From: Pseudoalteromonas aurantia 208
GTDB lineage: Bacteria > Pseudomonadota > Gammaproteobacteria > Enterobacterales > Alteromonadaceae
Direction: 5' to 3'
Assembly: GCF_014858725.1 (NCBI RefSeq)
Contig: NZ_AQGV01000009.1
Coordinates: forward strand, 186,001 to 250,000
DNA length: 64,000 nt
A program made the translations under genes and the position numbers. The notes below the pieces were generated by a model. It was not told the DNA's origin and did not search any database. It was given only the letters and a program-made list of their open reading frames with translations. Position 1 is the first letter of the stretch. Each line of letters begins with the position of its first letter. Positions 9,109 to 19,000 of the stretch are shown piece after piece.

Positions 9109-10347
9109 TCACGATGACACTAACTGCAGTGTTCGAATGTAATTAATGTCTTTCGTAAGTTCTTCGAAATCACTATGAGTTAGCATAAAAGTCACTGCAG
9201 CCTGCTGTTGTAGATCTTTTGCCGTTTGTTCTATCCACTCACCAAGTTTTACCGTCATTTCGAATTTGTAGCAGCTACTGGGGCATACAGACTCATCCAT
9301 AATAACTGTCCCCTGCTTACGTGGTAAATCAATCCAAGCGCTATATGCATGCAGTGATGTTGAAACATCGTTAGAGCTCTGAGCAGAGCGTAGTTTGATA
9401 TGTGCTTCTTCAATATTGAAGCCGTAGCTATTTAGGTATAAATGGGCAGCTTCACCACCAGGGGGCCTTATGTGGCTTTCAAGGAAAACGATTTCTTTAG
9501 ATAACGTCACAAAACATTCTGTATGTACAGCACCTGATGGTGGTTGCATAGCATTTATGACTGAGGCATGAAACTCACCTAGAGCCTGACTCAACTCATC
9601 CTCTTTTGGCATACAAACAAGGCCATGAGCTTTGCCGGCCGATACATCAATTATCGGACTGATATTTGAACAAACTGAACTCCAAATAATACGACCATTT
9701 TCAACGAGCGCATCACAGGTATAAAGCTCACCTTCAATAAACTCATCTATTTCATATGTATTTCTATCTCGGATACCACTAGACCAAACAGCCCAATCTT
9801 GAAGCTCCTCAATAGAATGGATTTTCTGCACATCAATGCTACCCATCCCATCTACCGGTTTGGCAATCATAGGAAATTCAAGGTGACGAGCTACCCCAAG
9901 GCAATACAACCCCCCTTGTTCACGAAATTTAGCTTTATCAAAAACCTGATACTTCGGAACACGAATTCCATGCTTAGATAAACATTCCTTTGCAGCTACC
10001 TTATCACTAAAAGCAGCAATATTTTTTTCGTCATAATGAGGTGCTGTTTTAGAGAAGGCTCTGTAAAGCTCTAATGCCATTGCTTCTGATGATTCATCAT
10101 TTGTAATTACAGCAATGTCAGAAAAGTTATCCCTCACATTTTTTGTATTCAAGAAGCACGATATGGATGTCAAAGAGAAATCTTCCATTACTTCAACATG
10201 AGAAAAACTCTTTAAGTTTTTTTCCTTTATACGGGGAAAGCAAAGTTCACTCACTACCAACCAATAGCAATGCTCTTTATCTTCTTTTAGCTTTGCTAGG
10301 TCAGATCGGAAAATGTTCTTTCCACACAATAGTACAATTAGTTTCAC
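9109..10347 (-). CDS. ATP-grasp ligase (biosynthetic cluster; BtrJ-like role proposed)
   Basis: A 412-residue ATP-grasp enzyme. The start is GTG at 10347, preceded by AAAGGAAATTATA; a longer frame to 10377 lacks a good ribosome site. Residues 120-310 carry the fold: DKVAAKECLSKHGIRVPKYQ, the nucleotide lysine in MIAKPVDGMGSIDV, the hinge IDEFIEGELYTCD, and metal ligands in HTECF and FLESHIRPPGGEA. Such enzymes activate a carboxylate as acyl phosphate and join it to an amine or thiol. Last core gene of the cluster, 37 bases after the PLP decarboxylase. The pairing with that decarboxylase and an ACP resembles butirosin BtrJ/BtrK/BtrI, where glutamate is loaded on a carrier protein; here that role is inference and the substrate is unknown. 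Confidence 0.85.
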   Translation of the reverse strand: MKLIVLLCGKNIFRSDLAKLKEDKEHCYWLVVSELCFPRIKEKNLKSFSHVEVMEDFSLTSISCFLNTKNVRDNFSDIAVITNDESSEAMALELYRAFSKTAPHYDEKNIAAFSDKVAAKECLSKHGIRVPKYQVFDKAKFREQGGLYCLGVARHLEFPMIAKPVDGMGSIDVQKIHSIEELQDWAVWSSGIRDRNTYEIDEFIEGELYTCDALVENGRIIWSSVCSNISPIIDVSAGKAHGLVCMPKEDELSQALGEFHASVINAMQPPSGAVHTECFVTLSKEIVFLESHIRPPGGEAAHLYLNSYGFNIEEAHIKLRSAQSSNDVSTSLHAYSAWIDLPRKQGTVIMDESVCPSSCYKFEMTVKLGEWIEQTAKDLQQQAAVTFMLTHSDFEELTKDINYIRTLQLVSS

Positions 10348-10384
10348 TATAATTTCCTTTTGATAAATCGGTGGCACTAACCAG

Positions 10385-11629
10385 TTAGATCAAAAACTCG
10401 ATTGGCATAGGGTGGCTAAGAAAGTGGTGAGGGCTAGCTGTATAACCATAAGCACCTGATTGGTATATGATTACGTAATCACCGACGTCTGCTTTTTGCA
10501 ACTCCATATTGCTTGCCATCAAGTCTAGGGGTGTACACAATGGGCCAACTATAGAAACCTTTTCGACTTCTGCGGAGTAACTGTTACTCACAACTTTCAC
10601 AGGGTAATTTTTACGGATCACCTGTCCAAAGTTTCCTGACACGGCGAGATGATGATGCATGCCACCATCCACAACTAAAAAAGTCTTTTCTCGCGATACT
10701 TTTTTATCGATAATTTTTGAAATGTAATAACCCGACTCACCAACAATAAATCTCCCCAACTCACTGATAACCTTGCATTTTGGATATGTCCCATGCCACT
10801 TTTCTAACTCAATTCTAATTACTTCGGCAATATGACTAATGTCGAGTTCTTCATCACCAGGAAAATAAGGGATCCCCAAGCCGCCACCAATATTAAGATG
10901 GCGAATGTTAATGCCAGACTCTTGTGTTAGGCGATTAGCGAGCTCAAAAGTTTGAGTTATGATCCCTTCCAATGCTGTGATATTTAAATTTTGTGAACCC
11001 GAAAAGATATGAAATCCAATAATGTCTGATTGGCATTTATGGCGCTTGATTACATCACTTACTATTTCTGCATCGATACCAAATTGCTGCGATCCGCCTC
11101 CCATTTGCATACCTGCACCTGACACTTTAAAATCGGGATTAACTCGTAATGCTAGCTTAAGAGGCTTATTCAAAGATTCGTTTAACATGTAAATACGAGA
11201 TAACTCATTTTCCGACTCAACATGCAAAACAATACCAGCACATATCGCAGCCTTAAGTTCTGCGTCTGTTTTTCCTGGTCCTGCCATGCTTATATGCTCT
11301 GGTGATATACCGCTGGCAAGCGCTACACGTAATTCTTTATGACTTGCGATATCTAGCCCATCAACTCTAGGGGCTACAAAATCTACTACCGCAGGCATTG
11401 GGTTTGCTTTCATGGCATAGTGAATCTTTAGACTGTCGGGCATAACACGACGTAAGTACGCAATTCTTTCGCCTAGTTTCTCTTTATCGTATACGTAAAA
11501 AGGGGTTTGACCTGCTAATTCAATTAAGTCAGCTAGCGTATAGCGGCCAACTTTAAACGTTTTTGACATTACTGTGTCAAACAAACTCCCTTGGGGAAAC
11601 ATGTTTGCCGGTGTTACCACATGGTTCAT
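10385..11629 (-). CDS. PLP-dependent decarboxylase, fold type III (DAPDC/ODC family; exosortase-A-associated-like)
   Basis: A 414-residue alanine-racemase-fold decarboxylase. The PLP lysine is K74 in HYAMKANPMPA; HIFSGSQN, the glycine loop NIGGGLGIPYFPGDE, ELGRF, DGGMHHHLA and the specificity helix region GPLCTPLD are all present, as is the terminal SGAYG loop. The wording of these motifs is closest in memory to the decarboxylases named for association with exosortase A, but no exosortase is in the window. The family includes BtrK, which decarboxylates glutamyl-ACP, so a carrier-bound amino acid is a reasonable substrate. Start ATG has AAGGA 8 bases before it, and the KAS III gene ends 12 bases upstream. 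Decarboxylase identity is strong, substrate unknown. Confidence 0.9.
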   Translation of the reverse strand: MNHVVTPANMFPQGSLFDTVMSKTFKVGRYTLADLIELAGQTPFYVYDKEKLGERIAYLRRVMPDSLKIHYAMKANPMPAVVDFVAPRVDGLDIASHKELRVALASGISPEHISMAGPGKTDAELKAAICAGIVLHVESENELSRIYMLNESLNKPLKLALRVNPDFKVSGAGMQMGGGSQQFGIDAEIVSDVIKRHKCQSDIIGFHIFSGSQNLNITALEGIITQTFELANRLTQESGINIRHLNIGGGLGIPYFPGDEELDISHIAEVIRIELEKWHGTYPKCKVISELGRFIVGESGYYISKIIDKKVSREKTFLVVDGGMHHHLAVSGNFGQVIRKNYPVKVVSNSYSAEVEKVSIVGPLCTPLDLMASNMELQKADVGDYVIIYQSGAYGYTASPHHFLSHPMPIEFLI

Positions 11630-11641
11630 AATCTATTCCTT

Positions 11642-12574
11642 CTAATATTTAATTACTGCAGCACCAAACACACCACCCACACCAGCCGTTACTAACAAGC
11701 ATAGGTCGCCTTTTTTGACTAAATTATTCGTTTTAATATCGTGGTAGTTGATAATGAGATCTGAGCCAAAACAATGGCCAATCAAAGGTATGTTGCTCAG
11801 GTATATTTTCTCTAACGGAAAAGGGAGATTGGTTGCTATCTTTTTCCACACATTTATATTGACGTTATGAGGTGCAATATAGCTTACATCTTCTAAGGTC
11901 ACGCCCGCATCTGCAAGCGCAGCGTCTATAACTGTACGAAAATAATCAACTAGGTATTTGTTATACGCCTCTTCAGATTCTGTTGTATCCCAAATCCCCC
12001 TAAAGTAGCGGCCTTGGGTATGTGTCGCTAGCCCTAAAAGTTGATCACTATCTCCATCCAAACTTATCAAAATAGCAGTGGCACTATCACCACATATCCC
12101 AGCATCAATTAGCCTCATCTCTTTGGTATCCGCCACTTCTCCTAATAATAATAGGGCTTTCGAACCTTTTGGATGAAGCTTGAGCAGTTTTCTTAACATG
12201 TTAAGAGAAGAAATCAGTGACACACATTTATTTGATTGTGTACCAAATGAAATACAATTCTTCGCGCCTAATTTACGCTGTAGCGCGGTAGGTAGCGAAT
12301 CCCCATGAACACCGATTTGCTGTCCAGTATGAGCGTGAATAATGTATCTAATATCCTGAATATCGACTTGCTCTCTCTTCACTAAATCCACCGCCGAAGA
12401 CATCAAATACAGCCGCTCAGTTTGATTAGACGAGATCACTGGACACTTTCGAAACCCATACATACGGCTATAAACAATCGACGTTCTTCTATCAATTCCT
12501 AGTTCTTCAAAATCATGAGCAATATCTAAACGTCGTTCAGGGAGCGATATGTTCATAGCATCAAGCGATAGCAT
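11642..12574 (-). CDS. KAS III-like acyltransferase/condensing enzyme with Cys-His-His active site
   Basis: A 310-residue thiolase-fold protein. The start is ATG at 12574, with GGGAGGTG 6 bases before it, 14 bases inside the preceding gene. Cys117 (TQSNKCVSLISSL) and His236 (APHNVNINVW, replacing the FabH pattern PHQANxR) are in place. Where FabH has the catalytic Asn in GNTSAA, this protein has GHCFGSD, so His267 stands at or near that position. KAS III relatives lacking Asn, such as PqsC and CerJ-type acyltransferases, transfer or condense unusual acyl groups. It likely works on the ACP at 26035-26331. A second KAS III-like protein without these residues is encoded at 25123-26034. Confidence 0.8.
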   Translation of the reverse strand: MLSLDAMNISLPERRLDIAHDFEELGIDRRTSIVYSRMYGFRKCPVISSNQTERLYLMSSAVDLVKREQVDIQDIRYIIHAHTGQQIGVHGDSLPTALQRKLGAKNCISFGTQSNKCVSLISSLNMLRKLLKLHPKGSKALLLLGEVADTKEMRLIDAGICGDSATAILISLDGDSDQLLGLATHTQGRYFRGIWDTTESEEAYNKYLVDYFRTVIDAALADAGVTLEDVSYIAPHNVNINVWKKIATNLPFPLEKIYLSNIPLIGHCFGSDLIINYHDIKTNNLVKKGDLCLLVTAGVGGVFGAAVIKY

Positions 12575-13532
12575 AATGACACCTCCCTTCTTCTGGAATT
12601 CCGGCAATTATTTCATCTATGCACCTATTATTTGGTGCATATAGGTAATCCCCATTTAAAGGGCTAGAACATCGTATTAATTGCGGCAAACGAAGGTTAA
12701 CGTCCTCATATACAAATCGCTCAAGTGCTTGTATGTCAATATCATAACTCGTGCATAGCTTTGCTAATTTATCTAACTGTGATAATTCAAATGGTTCTGA
12801 TGGAGCTTGACCAAACCGCTCTCTGAGAGCATATCCCCACGCATCCCACATCAGCGGCTCTCTGCCTAATAAGCTAGATGCATCTTGCATCATTAAGTTT
12901 CGGATCAAGCACAAACCGATAGCGCCGTCTAGACGCAATCCACTGAATGCTCTTGCAGCCTTAATATCATGATTTACTTTTAACCACGCTTGTCCCGCCG
13001 TATAAAATTGTTCATCCGCCAAATCCGTAGGATCACAGCCTCGGATATTAAAGCGGTGCATTTTTTCTTCACTCAAACGCGGATCACATGTTTTCCATCG
13101 ACTTGTCACATCACACCAATATTGAACAAATATATGGTCAAGAAGTGGTTTAGTTGTATCCATCCCAAAATGGGTAAAGCCATAACGCAGCCGACAGGCA
13201 ATCCCTTTGTGGCGTAGGATACTACACAGCAAAACGCCACCATCCCGACATGTGCCAAATAATCTCTGTGCTCTTAACTTGGAAGTTAACAAAGAGTCAT
13301 CGCAGTGAGTCACTATGGCGCGAAGCATATTCTTTGCATAGCGACTATCAACCTCGTGACTACGCTCTGGTGGCAAACTAATTCCTTTGTCTAAAATATC
13401 AACTTTATAATGTGCAATTTGGTTATCCAATATGCCTATTAGTGACATTATGTCGTTTGGTAATTCATCGAAATAAGTCGACCACCTACTAGGGTCTGTA
13501 ACCGAAGTTTGTTGTTTATAGTATTTGTTCAT
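12561..13532 (-). CDS. Transglutaminase-like protein (Cys-His-Asp)
   Basis: A 323-residue protein with the papain-like transglutaminase core: Cys95 in LFGTCRDGGVLLCSILRHKG, His133 in LLDHIFVQYWCD, and Asp150 in WKTCDPRL, correctly ordered and spaced. This superfamily includes peptidases, but in natural-product pathways it includes AdmF of andrimid, which makes an amide bond between carrier-bound acyl groups. In this operon an amide-forming role is therefore plausible (inference). The gene overlaps the upstream hydrolase gene by 17 bases and the downstream KAS III by 14 bases, indicating coupled translation. AGAGAG lies 6 bases before its ATG. Confidence 0.8.
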   Translation of the reverse strand: MNKYYKQQTSVTDPSRWSTYFDELPNDIMSLIGILDNQIAHYKVDILDKGISLPPERSHEVDSRYAKNMLRAIVTHCDDSLLTSKLRAQRLFGTCRDGGVLLCSILRHKGIACRLRYGFTHFGMDTTKPLLDHIFVQYWCDVTSRWKTCDPRLSEEKMHRFNIRGCDPTDLADEQFYTAGQAWLKVNHDIKAARAFSGLRLDGAIGLCLIRNLMMQDASSLLGREPLMWDAWGYALRERFGQAPSEPFELSQLDKLAKLCTSYDIDIQALERFVYEDVNLRLPQLIRCSSPLNGDYLYAPNNRCIDEIIAGIPEEGRCHYAIA

Positions 13533-14475
13533 ATAGCTCTCTTTTTACTTTAGCCATAGGTGAGGTCCATGCAGTCATAAAGGGCTTTGCTGTGTACTTG
13601 TTTAGTACGAAACCAGCAAAAAACCCCAGTGTTTTCTTAATCAGGAGTTTGTGTACATCTTGCCGAGATACATACCTATCCGTACAAAACTGCGGATAGA
13701 GTTTTTGAAATACCTTGGGACTTGGATGGTTGTAAACAAAGTGTCCGCATTGCTTTAAGCAATGGATGTAAGACATATCTGGAAAGATGTGCTTATAATT
13801 TTTAGGAGGCCCAAAAGTTCGAGCGTCTTCAAGTTCGGAATACACCATACCAACTTCGGCTTTCCCGTCTAATAAACACAACTCCAACACATCAGACAGT
13901 GCCGGATCCAACAACAAAAATTTATGGAATCGCCTGTCACGTACTTGTTTAAAATCTACCTTTTCATTAGCACCGTGTACCCCTGCGAATTCCTTGTGAC
14001 GTAAGAAGTTGGGTTGCGCCCCTGCAAGCAGTGCTCCCGCAAAACCACCGATAGAGTGTCCGATAAAGCCAACATGTTTCAGATCAATAACACTGCTAAA
14101 CTGCTCATTTTTCGATAAGAAGCTCAGCACAGAAGAGCACAGGCCACTTCTACGCCATATTTGTTCACGTTCAGCGGTCAACGCTTCCATTTGTGGAGCC
14201 ACAACCACAAGTCCGCATTGTGCAAGTGCTTGTGCAAGATATGCATGACTATATCGGTTAGCTTCACTTCCATGCATCAACACTATTAACGGGAAACGCC
14301 CAGGAGCAGTCGGAGCATTTGGGGAAGCGAGCGACTGATAAACTCCCAGATAGGGCTGACTAGGAATATGCGTGTGTGTTGGATACCAAAGTGCAGCGAT
14401 ATTCACTCCAACTTGGTCCCGCCACTGTATTTCTTTTACACCGCAAAGATATTGCTGATTAATGCTCACCACCAT
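13516..14475 (-). CDS. Alpha/beta hydrolase (PAF-acetylhydrolase-like)
   Basis: A 319-residue serine hydrolase. The oxyanion region IVLMHGSEANRYSHAYLA is followed by the nucleophile elbow GHSIGG with Ser141, an acid candidate in the FLLLDPALSD strand, and a late His in CLKQCGHFVYNHPSP. The order matches plasma PAF-acetylhydrolase/dienelactone-hydrolase-like enzymes, which cut small esters and thioesters. No signal peptide is seen, so it is cytoplasmic. In this cluster it may release the product from the carrier or act as an editing thioesterase (inference). ATG at 14475 is preferred over GTG at 14478. It begins 10 bases after the adenylation gene. Confidence 0.8.
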   Translation of the reverse strand: MVVSINQQYLCGVKEIQWRDQVGVNIAALWYPTHTHIPSQPYLGVYQSLASPNAPTAPGRFPLIVLMHGSEANRYSHAYLAQALAQCGLVVVAPQMEALTAEREQIWRRSGLCSSVLSFLSKNEQFSSVIDLKHVGFIGHSIGGFAGALLAGAQPNFLRHKEFAGVHGANEKVDFKQVRDRRFHKFLLLDPALSDVLELCLLDGKAEVGMVYSELEDARTFGPPKNYKHIFPDMSYIHCLKQCGHFVYNHPSPKVFQKLYPQFCTDRYVSRQDVHKLLIKKTLGFFAGFVLNKYTAKPFMTAWTSPMAKVKRELYEQIL

Positions 14476-14485
14476 CACTCCCAGC

Positions 14486-16069
14486 CTATGCCTGCTGTAC
14501 TTGCTTATTATGCGTTGAGGCCAAGCTCAGCTGCTTTTTTAAAGCGGGATAGTCAATCTTAAGACTTTTTGTGAGTGGAATATCTTGCAGGTACACTTTG
14601 GAAGGCCACATATATTCTGGCATATGTTTGCGACACGCTTCTTTAATTGCACTACTGCTTAAATCTGATCCTGATACAAAAGCGACCAAGCCACCGCATA
14701 CATTTGCATCGAGGATCGGCCACCCGACCACAGCTAGCGACTCAATACCACAAGCTTGGCGCATCAACATCTCAACTTCTAAGCGCTCTACCCGATAACC
14801 TCTAACTTGCAATTGGTCATCACATCGGCCTGTAAATTGAAAGCCATCATGCTCGGTTCGCACTGCTAAGTCGCCTGAACGATACCAAACCCCATCTCTT
14901 TGTGGAAAAGTGACAAACCTAAGTAAGGTTTGCGCTTCATTGTTGTAATAACCCTCTACAACTTGGCTACCACCAATAAATATTTCTCCTTTATCACCAT
15001 CACTCACTTGTTGGAAATTAGCATCCAACAAGACTATCTCTTGCCCTGGAAATGGAACTCCAATAGGTACAATGTCCGAGGCATTATCTCGCATAGACCA
15101 AACATAGCAGGTCATCGCTATAGTACATTCTGTGGGGCCATAGATATTGCATATCTCACCGTTAGGTGCAGCTTTGTGCCATGCTCTTGCTAACGACTCA
15201 GGTAATGGCTCTCCACAAAACAGTGTATATTTTAGTTTTTCAAATCGACCTTCCGTTAATAGGTTCAAATCGTTCAGATTAATGCCAGTAGTCGGCACGG
15301 ATAACCAAAATGTAATCTCGTGTTCTGCTAGATATTGAGGAATTTTGAAAAATGCATTTTCAGGCACAGCATATAAGCTGGCCCCTACACTCCACGCCAA
15401 AAAAATATCATGTACAGATAAGTCAAATGTATAACTGTTAAGCTGTATTACTCGGTCACTTTCATCTGGATTAAAAAGTTCAATCGCACCACGCAGGTAT
15501 TCTTGAACATTTTCATGACTTACCATGACACCTTTAGGAACCCCTGTACTGCCTGATGTAAACATGAGGTAAGCGTTTTCGTTGTTAAAAGTATCAAAAT
15601 GAGCTAGTTCACCACCCACTAGCTGCTCTTTACCCACAACCTGCAGATTCAATAACGACTGACCAAATGCACTCGTGCTTAATGATGGAAAGACAACCTG
15701 GGTGCCAAGTTTCAGCTTAGATGCAATATGCATATCTTTTGCTTCACTGGACGTATCAATAATGAAACAATCAGAATCAATAACATTGAGTACCCGCTCC
15801 AGCACACTATCAGGAGAGTTAGGGCAAATTGGAACATAAGTTTTGTCAGCTAAGAGCGCAGCCAAAATGCCAACGTACCTATTAATATTTTTTTCACAGA
15901 CCAACACACAAAATGGTGATGTCGTTTTGACTAATTGATCTGCTACGGGTAATACAAGTTCTAAGAGTTGCCTGTATGAGAAATAACGACCGTCTACAAA
16001 CAAAGCGACGCGCTCCTTATACTTCTCTGCATTTTTTAGAAAGTTCTTTGCTAATGACTGCTTATACAT
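14486..16069 (-). CDS. Stand-alone NRPS-type adenylation enzyme
   Basis: A 527-residue adenylate-forming enzyme. The start is taken as ATG 16069, 4 bases after the RND gene stop and aligned with the family N-terminus; the longer frame to 16138 would overlap the RND gene by 65 bases. Core motifs: TSGSTGVPKG (171-180), FDLSVHDIF with the Asp that holds an alpha-amino group, NIYGPTE, YRSGDL, GRCDDQLQVRGYRVE, and a C-terminal LKIDYPAL carrying the catalytic Lys. There is no attached carrier or condensation domain, so it acts in trans like DltA. The Asp implies an alpha-amino acid substrate; the specificity code cannot be read safely by eye. A partner is the ACP at 26035 or another carrier elsewhere. 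Confidence 0.9.
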   Translation of the reverse strand: MYKQSLAKNFLKNAEKYKERVALFVDGRYFSYRQLLELVLPVADQLVKTTSPFCVLVCEKNINRYVGILAALLADKTYVPICPNSPDSVLERVLNVIDSDCFIIDTSSEAKDMHIASKLKLGTQVVFPSLSTSAFGQSLLNLQVVGKEQLVGGELAHFDTFNNENAYLMFTSGSTGVPKGVMVSHENVQEYLRGAIELFNPDESDRVIQLNSYTFDLSVHDIFLAWSVGASLYAVPENAFFKIPQYLAEHEITFWLSVPTTGINLNDLNLLTEGRFEKLKYTLFCGEPLPESLARAWHKAAPNGEICNIYGPTECTIAMTCYVWSMRDNASDIVPIGVPFPGQEIVLLDANFQQVSDGDKGEIFIGGSQVVEGYYNNEAQTLLRFVTFPQRDGVWYRSGDLAVRTEHDGFQFTGRCDDQLQVRGYRVERLEVEMLMRQACGIESLAVVGWPILDANVCGGLVAFVSGSDLSSSAIKEACRKHMPEYMWPSKVYLQDIPLTKSLKIDYPALKKQLSLASTHNKQVQQA

Positions 16070-16073
16070 AACC

Positions 16074-19000
16074 TTAATTCCTAGTTCCTGACTTGGTTGT
16101 ATGTGAATGTCCCAGCGTAACCTCACATTGTTTTTCATTTGTAAGACGCATCCGTAATCCGTTAATGCCTAAATAAATAGCGGGTAAAATAATGAGGGTC
16201 AGCACGGTACCAAATGCCATTCCCCAAATAATGACTCCCCCCATTTGCTCGCGCCCAACAGCACCCGGACCAGACGAGAAATACAAGGGTAAAGCGCCTA
16301 AAACCATTGAAAGGGTCGTCATGAAAATTGCTCTAAACCTCATCACTGCGGCTTGCGTAATTGCAACTTTGTGGTCAACTAATTGTTGAGCTCTAAACAC
16401 TTCCGCCTGCTTGACTATCAAAATGCCATGTTTGCCAATTAGTCCTAACACAGTTAGCACCGCAATTTGGGTGAAGATATTGAGTGATTGGCCCGTCACA
16501 TAAAGGTATGTAAAGCAACCGAATAATGATAATGGCGTACTACTAAGGAGGATGATCAACGGATCACTCCCTCTGCCATATAAAAAGATGAGCACCAAGA
16601 AGACTGACATGATTCCTAAACCAAAGGTCAGTACAGTTTGGTCTTGTTGTTGAATTAATTGCCGCGTTTCTCCAGCGTAATCCAAATCTACATCGAATGG
16701 ATTTATATTCGCTAGCGCTTGTTCAGACAACCGCAGTGCTTGCTCCATTGAAGTATGAGGCAACAACACTCCGGAGATCATAACTGCATTTCGACCTTGA
16801 AACGTTTTGATAGCAGAAGGGCGAACTTGAAGCTCTACTCTCGCAAAGCTAGATAAAGGTATTAATTCGCCATTTTTACTACGTACGTGCGTATTTAATA
16901 AATCGTTATCAATATTAAACTGATGCTTTGGCTCCACCATGGGTACAACCTGGTAACTGTTCGTCCCAAATGTAGCCATTTGCACATGACGATCTGAATA
17001 TAATAAAGAAAGCGTGGTTGCAAGCTCGTCAGTATCAACCTCCAAACGACGAGCCATTTCTTTGTCTATCTTAATTTCATAATAGGCAGATTCATATTTG
17101 AGATCTTTGAATACAAAAGCAAACTGGCCACTTCTACGTAACTGAGAAAGCAAAGCGTCCGTTATTCTATCTAAACTTTTATAATCCTGCTCTTTGTGTT
17201 TAACAACTATTTGAAACGGCAAGCCGGTACTATCTGGTAAATAAGATGGAGAGATAGCAATAGCTCGTAGACCCGTTATGCTTTTTAGCTTAGCGCTCAA
17301 CTCTTGCTGAATTTGAGTGCTTGTTCTTTGGCGTTCATACCAAGATTTTAAGCGAACGTAAGAAACAAATTGGTTGTGAGTTGGGTTGCCTGTGATGTAG
17401 TTAAAGTTCTCAACTTCGTCAATAGACCGTAAAACCCTCTCAAGCTCATTCATATAGCCATTAACATAAAGGTTACTTTTTGAAGATTGCACCGAGCCGA
17501 ATACAATGAGCATGCCTTGATCTTCTGCTGGCGCAGTCTCTTTAACAACCTTTGAAGGCAAATAAAAAGCGACTCCACATGCCAACACCCATACCAAAAT
17601 TAGCCATCGATAATGTCGAACCGCGCCAGTCAGCATATACTGATAGCCTTTTTTTAAGTAAGTAAAGTTCGCTTCAAGTAGCCGGCTAACTCCATTACTA
17701 CGCTGCTGCTCTTTAACCAGCAATAAACATAAAGTCGGTGTCAACATTACAGCAATAAACCCTGAAATGATCACCGACCCAGCCAAAGTCACTGCAAACT
17801 CAGTGAACAACTCTTCAATCACGCCTCCTACGAACATAATTGGCACATAGATTATTGAGAATGTTGCAGTTACAGCGATGATTGGTTTCAATATTTCAGT
17901 TGTACCATCCACAACCGCACTGTATAAAGGCTCCGAAGCCTCTAAACGCATTAGAATATTCTCATACACCACAATGGCATCATCCACCACAATGCCAATA
18001 GCAAGAACCATGGCGAGTAATGTTAAACTATTGAGAGAATAGCCAAGTAACAGCAATACAATCGCAATGCTGAGTAATGACAGTGGAATAGTTACAATTG
18101 GGATAACAACACTTTGAATATTTCCGGTACATACGTAGAGCATAATAAATACAATCAACAAAGAAAGAAGCATCGTATGAATAACTTCTTCCAACGACCC
18201 TGCTATATACTCTGAACTATCGACGATTACATCAGCTTGTAAATCATATGGAAATTGATTCGATAGTTCCTTTAACGTTCTTTTTATTTGCTCTGCGGCT
18301 TCGATGGGGTTGTGTCGAGGATCAAATTTGACACTCACTACGGTTGAGTTTACCCCTTTATAAATAGAGCGACGGTTACTATCTGCACTACCAAGCTCCA
18401 CTTTTGCTACATCTGACAATCGAACTACACCTTGTTTCGTATCAGATAATTGAATATTAGCGAGCTCATCAATACTAGTTGCAGCTGTATTTACATCTAT
18501 ATTAAAATGTATGTTGCTATTTTTTAAGCTGCCAGCAGTAGGTTGTATATTATGCTGATGCAATGCATCCAACACATCCGTAACACTCATATTATGCGCT
18601 AGCAATAGCTTTGGTTTAAACCAAATACGCGCTGTATAACGATCGCCAAGTACACGAGCCCAGCTAACCCCATCAATCGACTCTAACTTTGGTTTAATTA
18701 TTCGAGTCAAATACTCGGAAGTTTGTGCTGAGTGCATTTGAGCACTGTAAAATGCTAACGCAAAATCTGGTGCTCGCTCTGGCTCAATGAGTTGTACCGT
18801 TGGAGGTTCAAGATCAACAGGCAGGCCTACCGCAGACTTAACTTGCTGTAAGACATTCACAAATACATGCTGATAGTCAGCCCCTAACCTCAAATGCACG
18901 GTAACGCTGGCATAACCCATTGCCGACATACTACTGATATAATCGATGTCCGCCGTTTTTTCTATCGACTCTTGTAAGATAGACGTTACTCGACTATCCA

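Noticed and set aside
16067..16138. Longer N-terminus of the adenylation enzyme
   Set aside because: It would overlap the RND gene by 65 bases and adds 23 residues not typical of the family; the internal ATG fits better.
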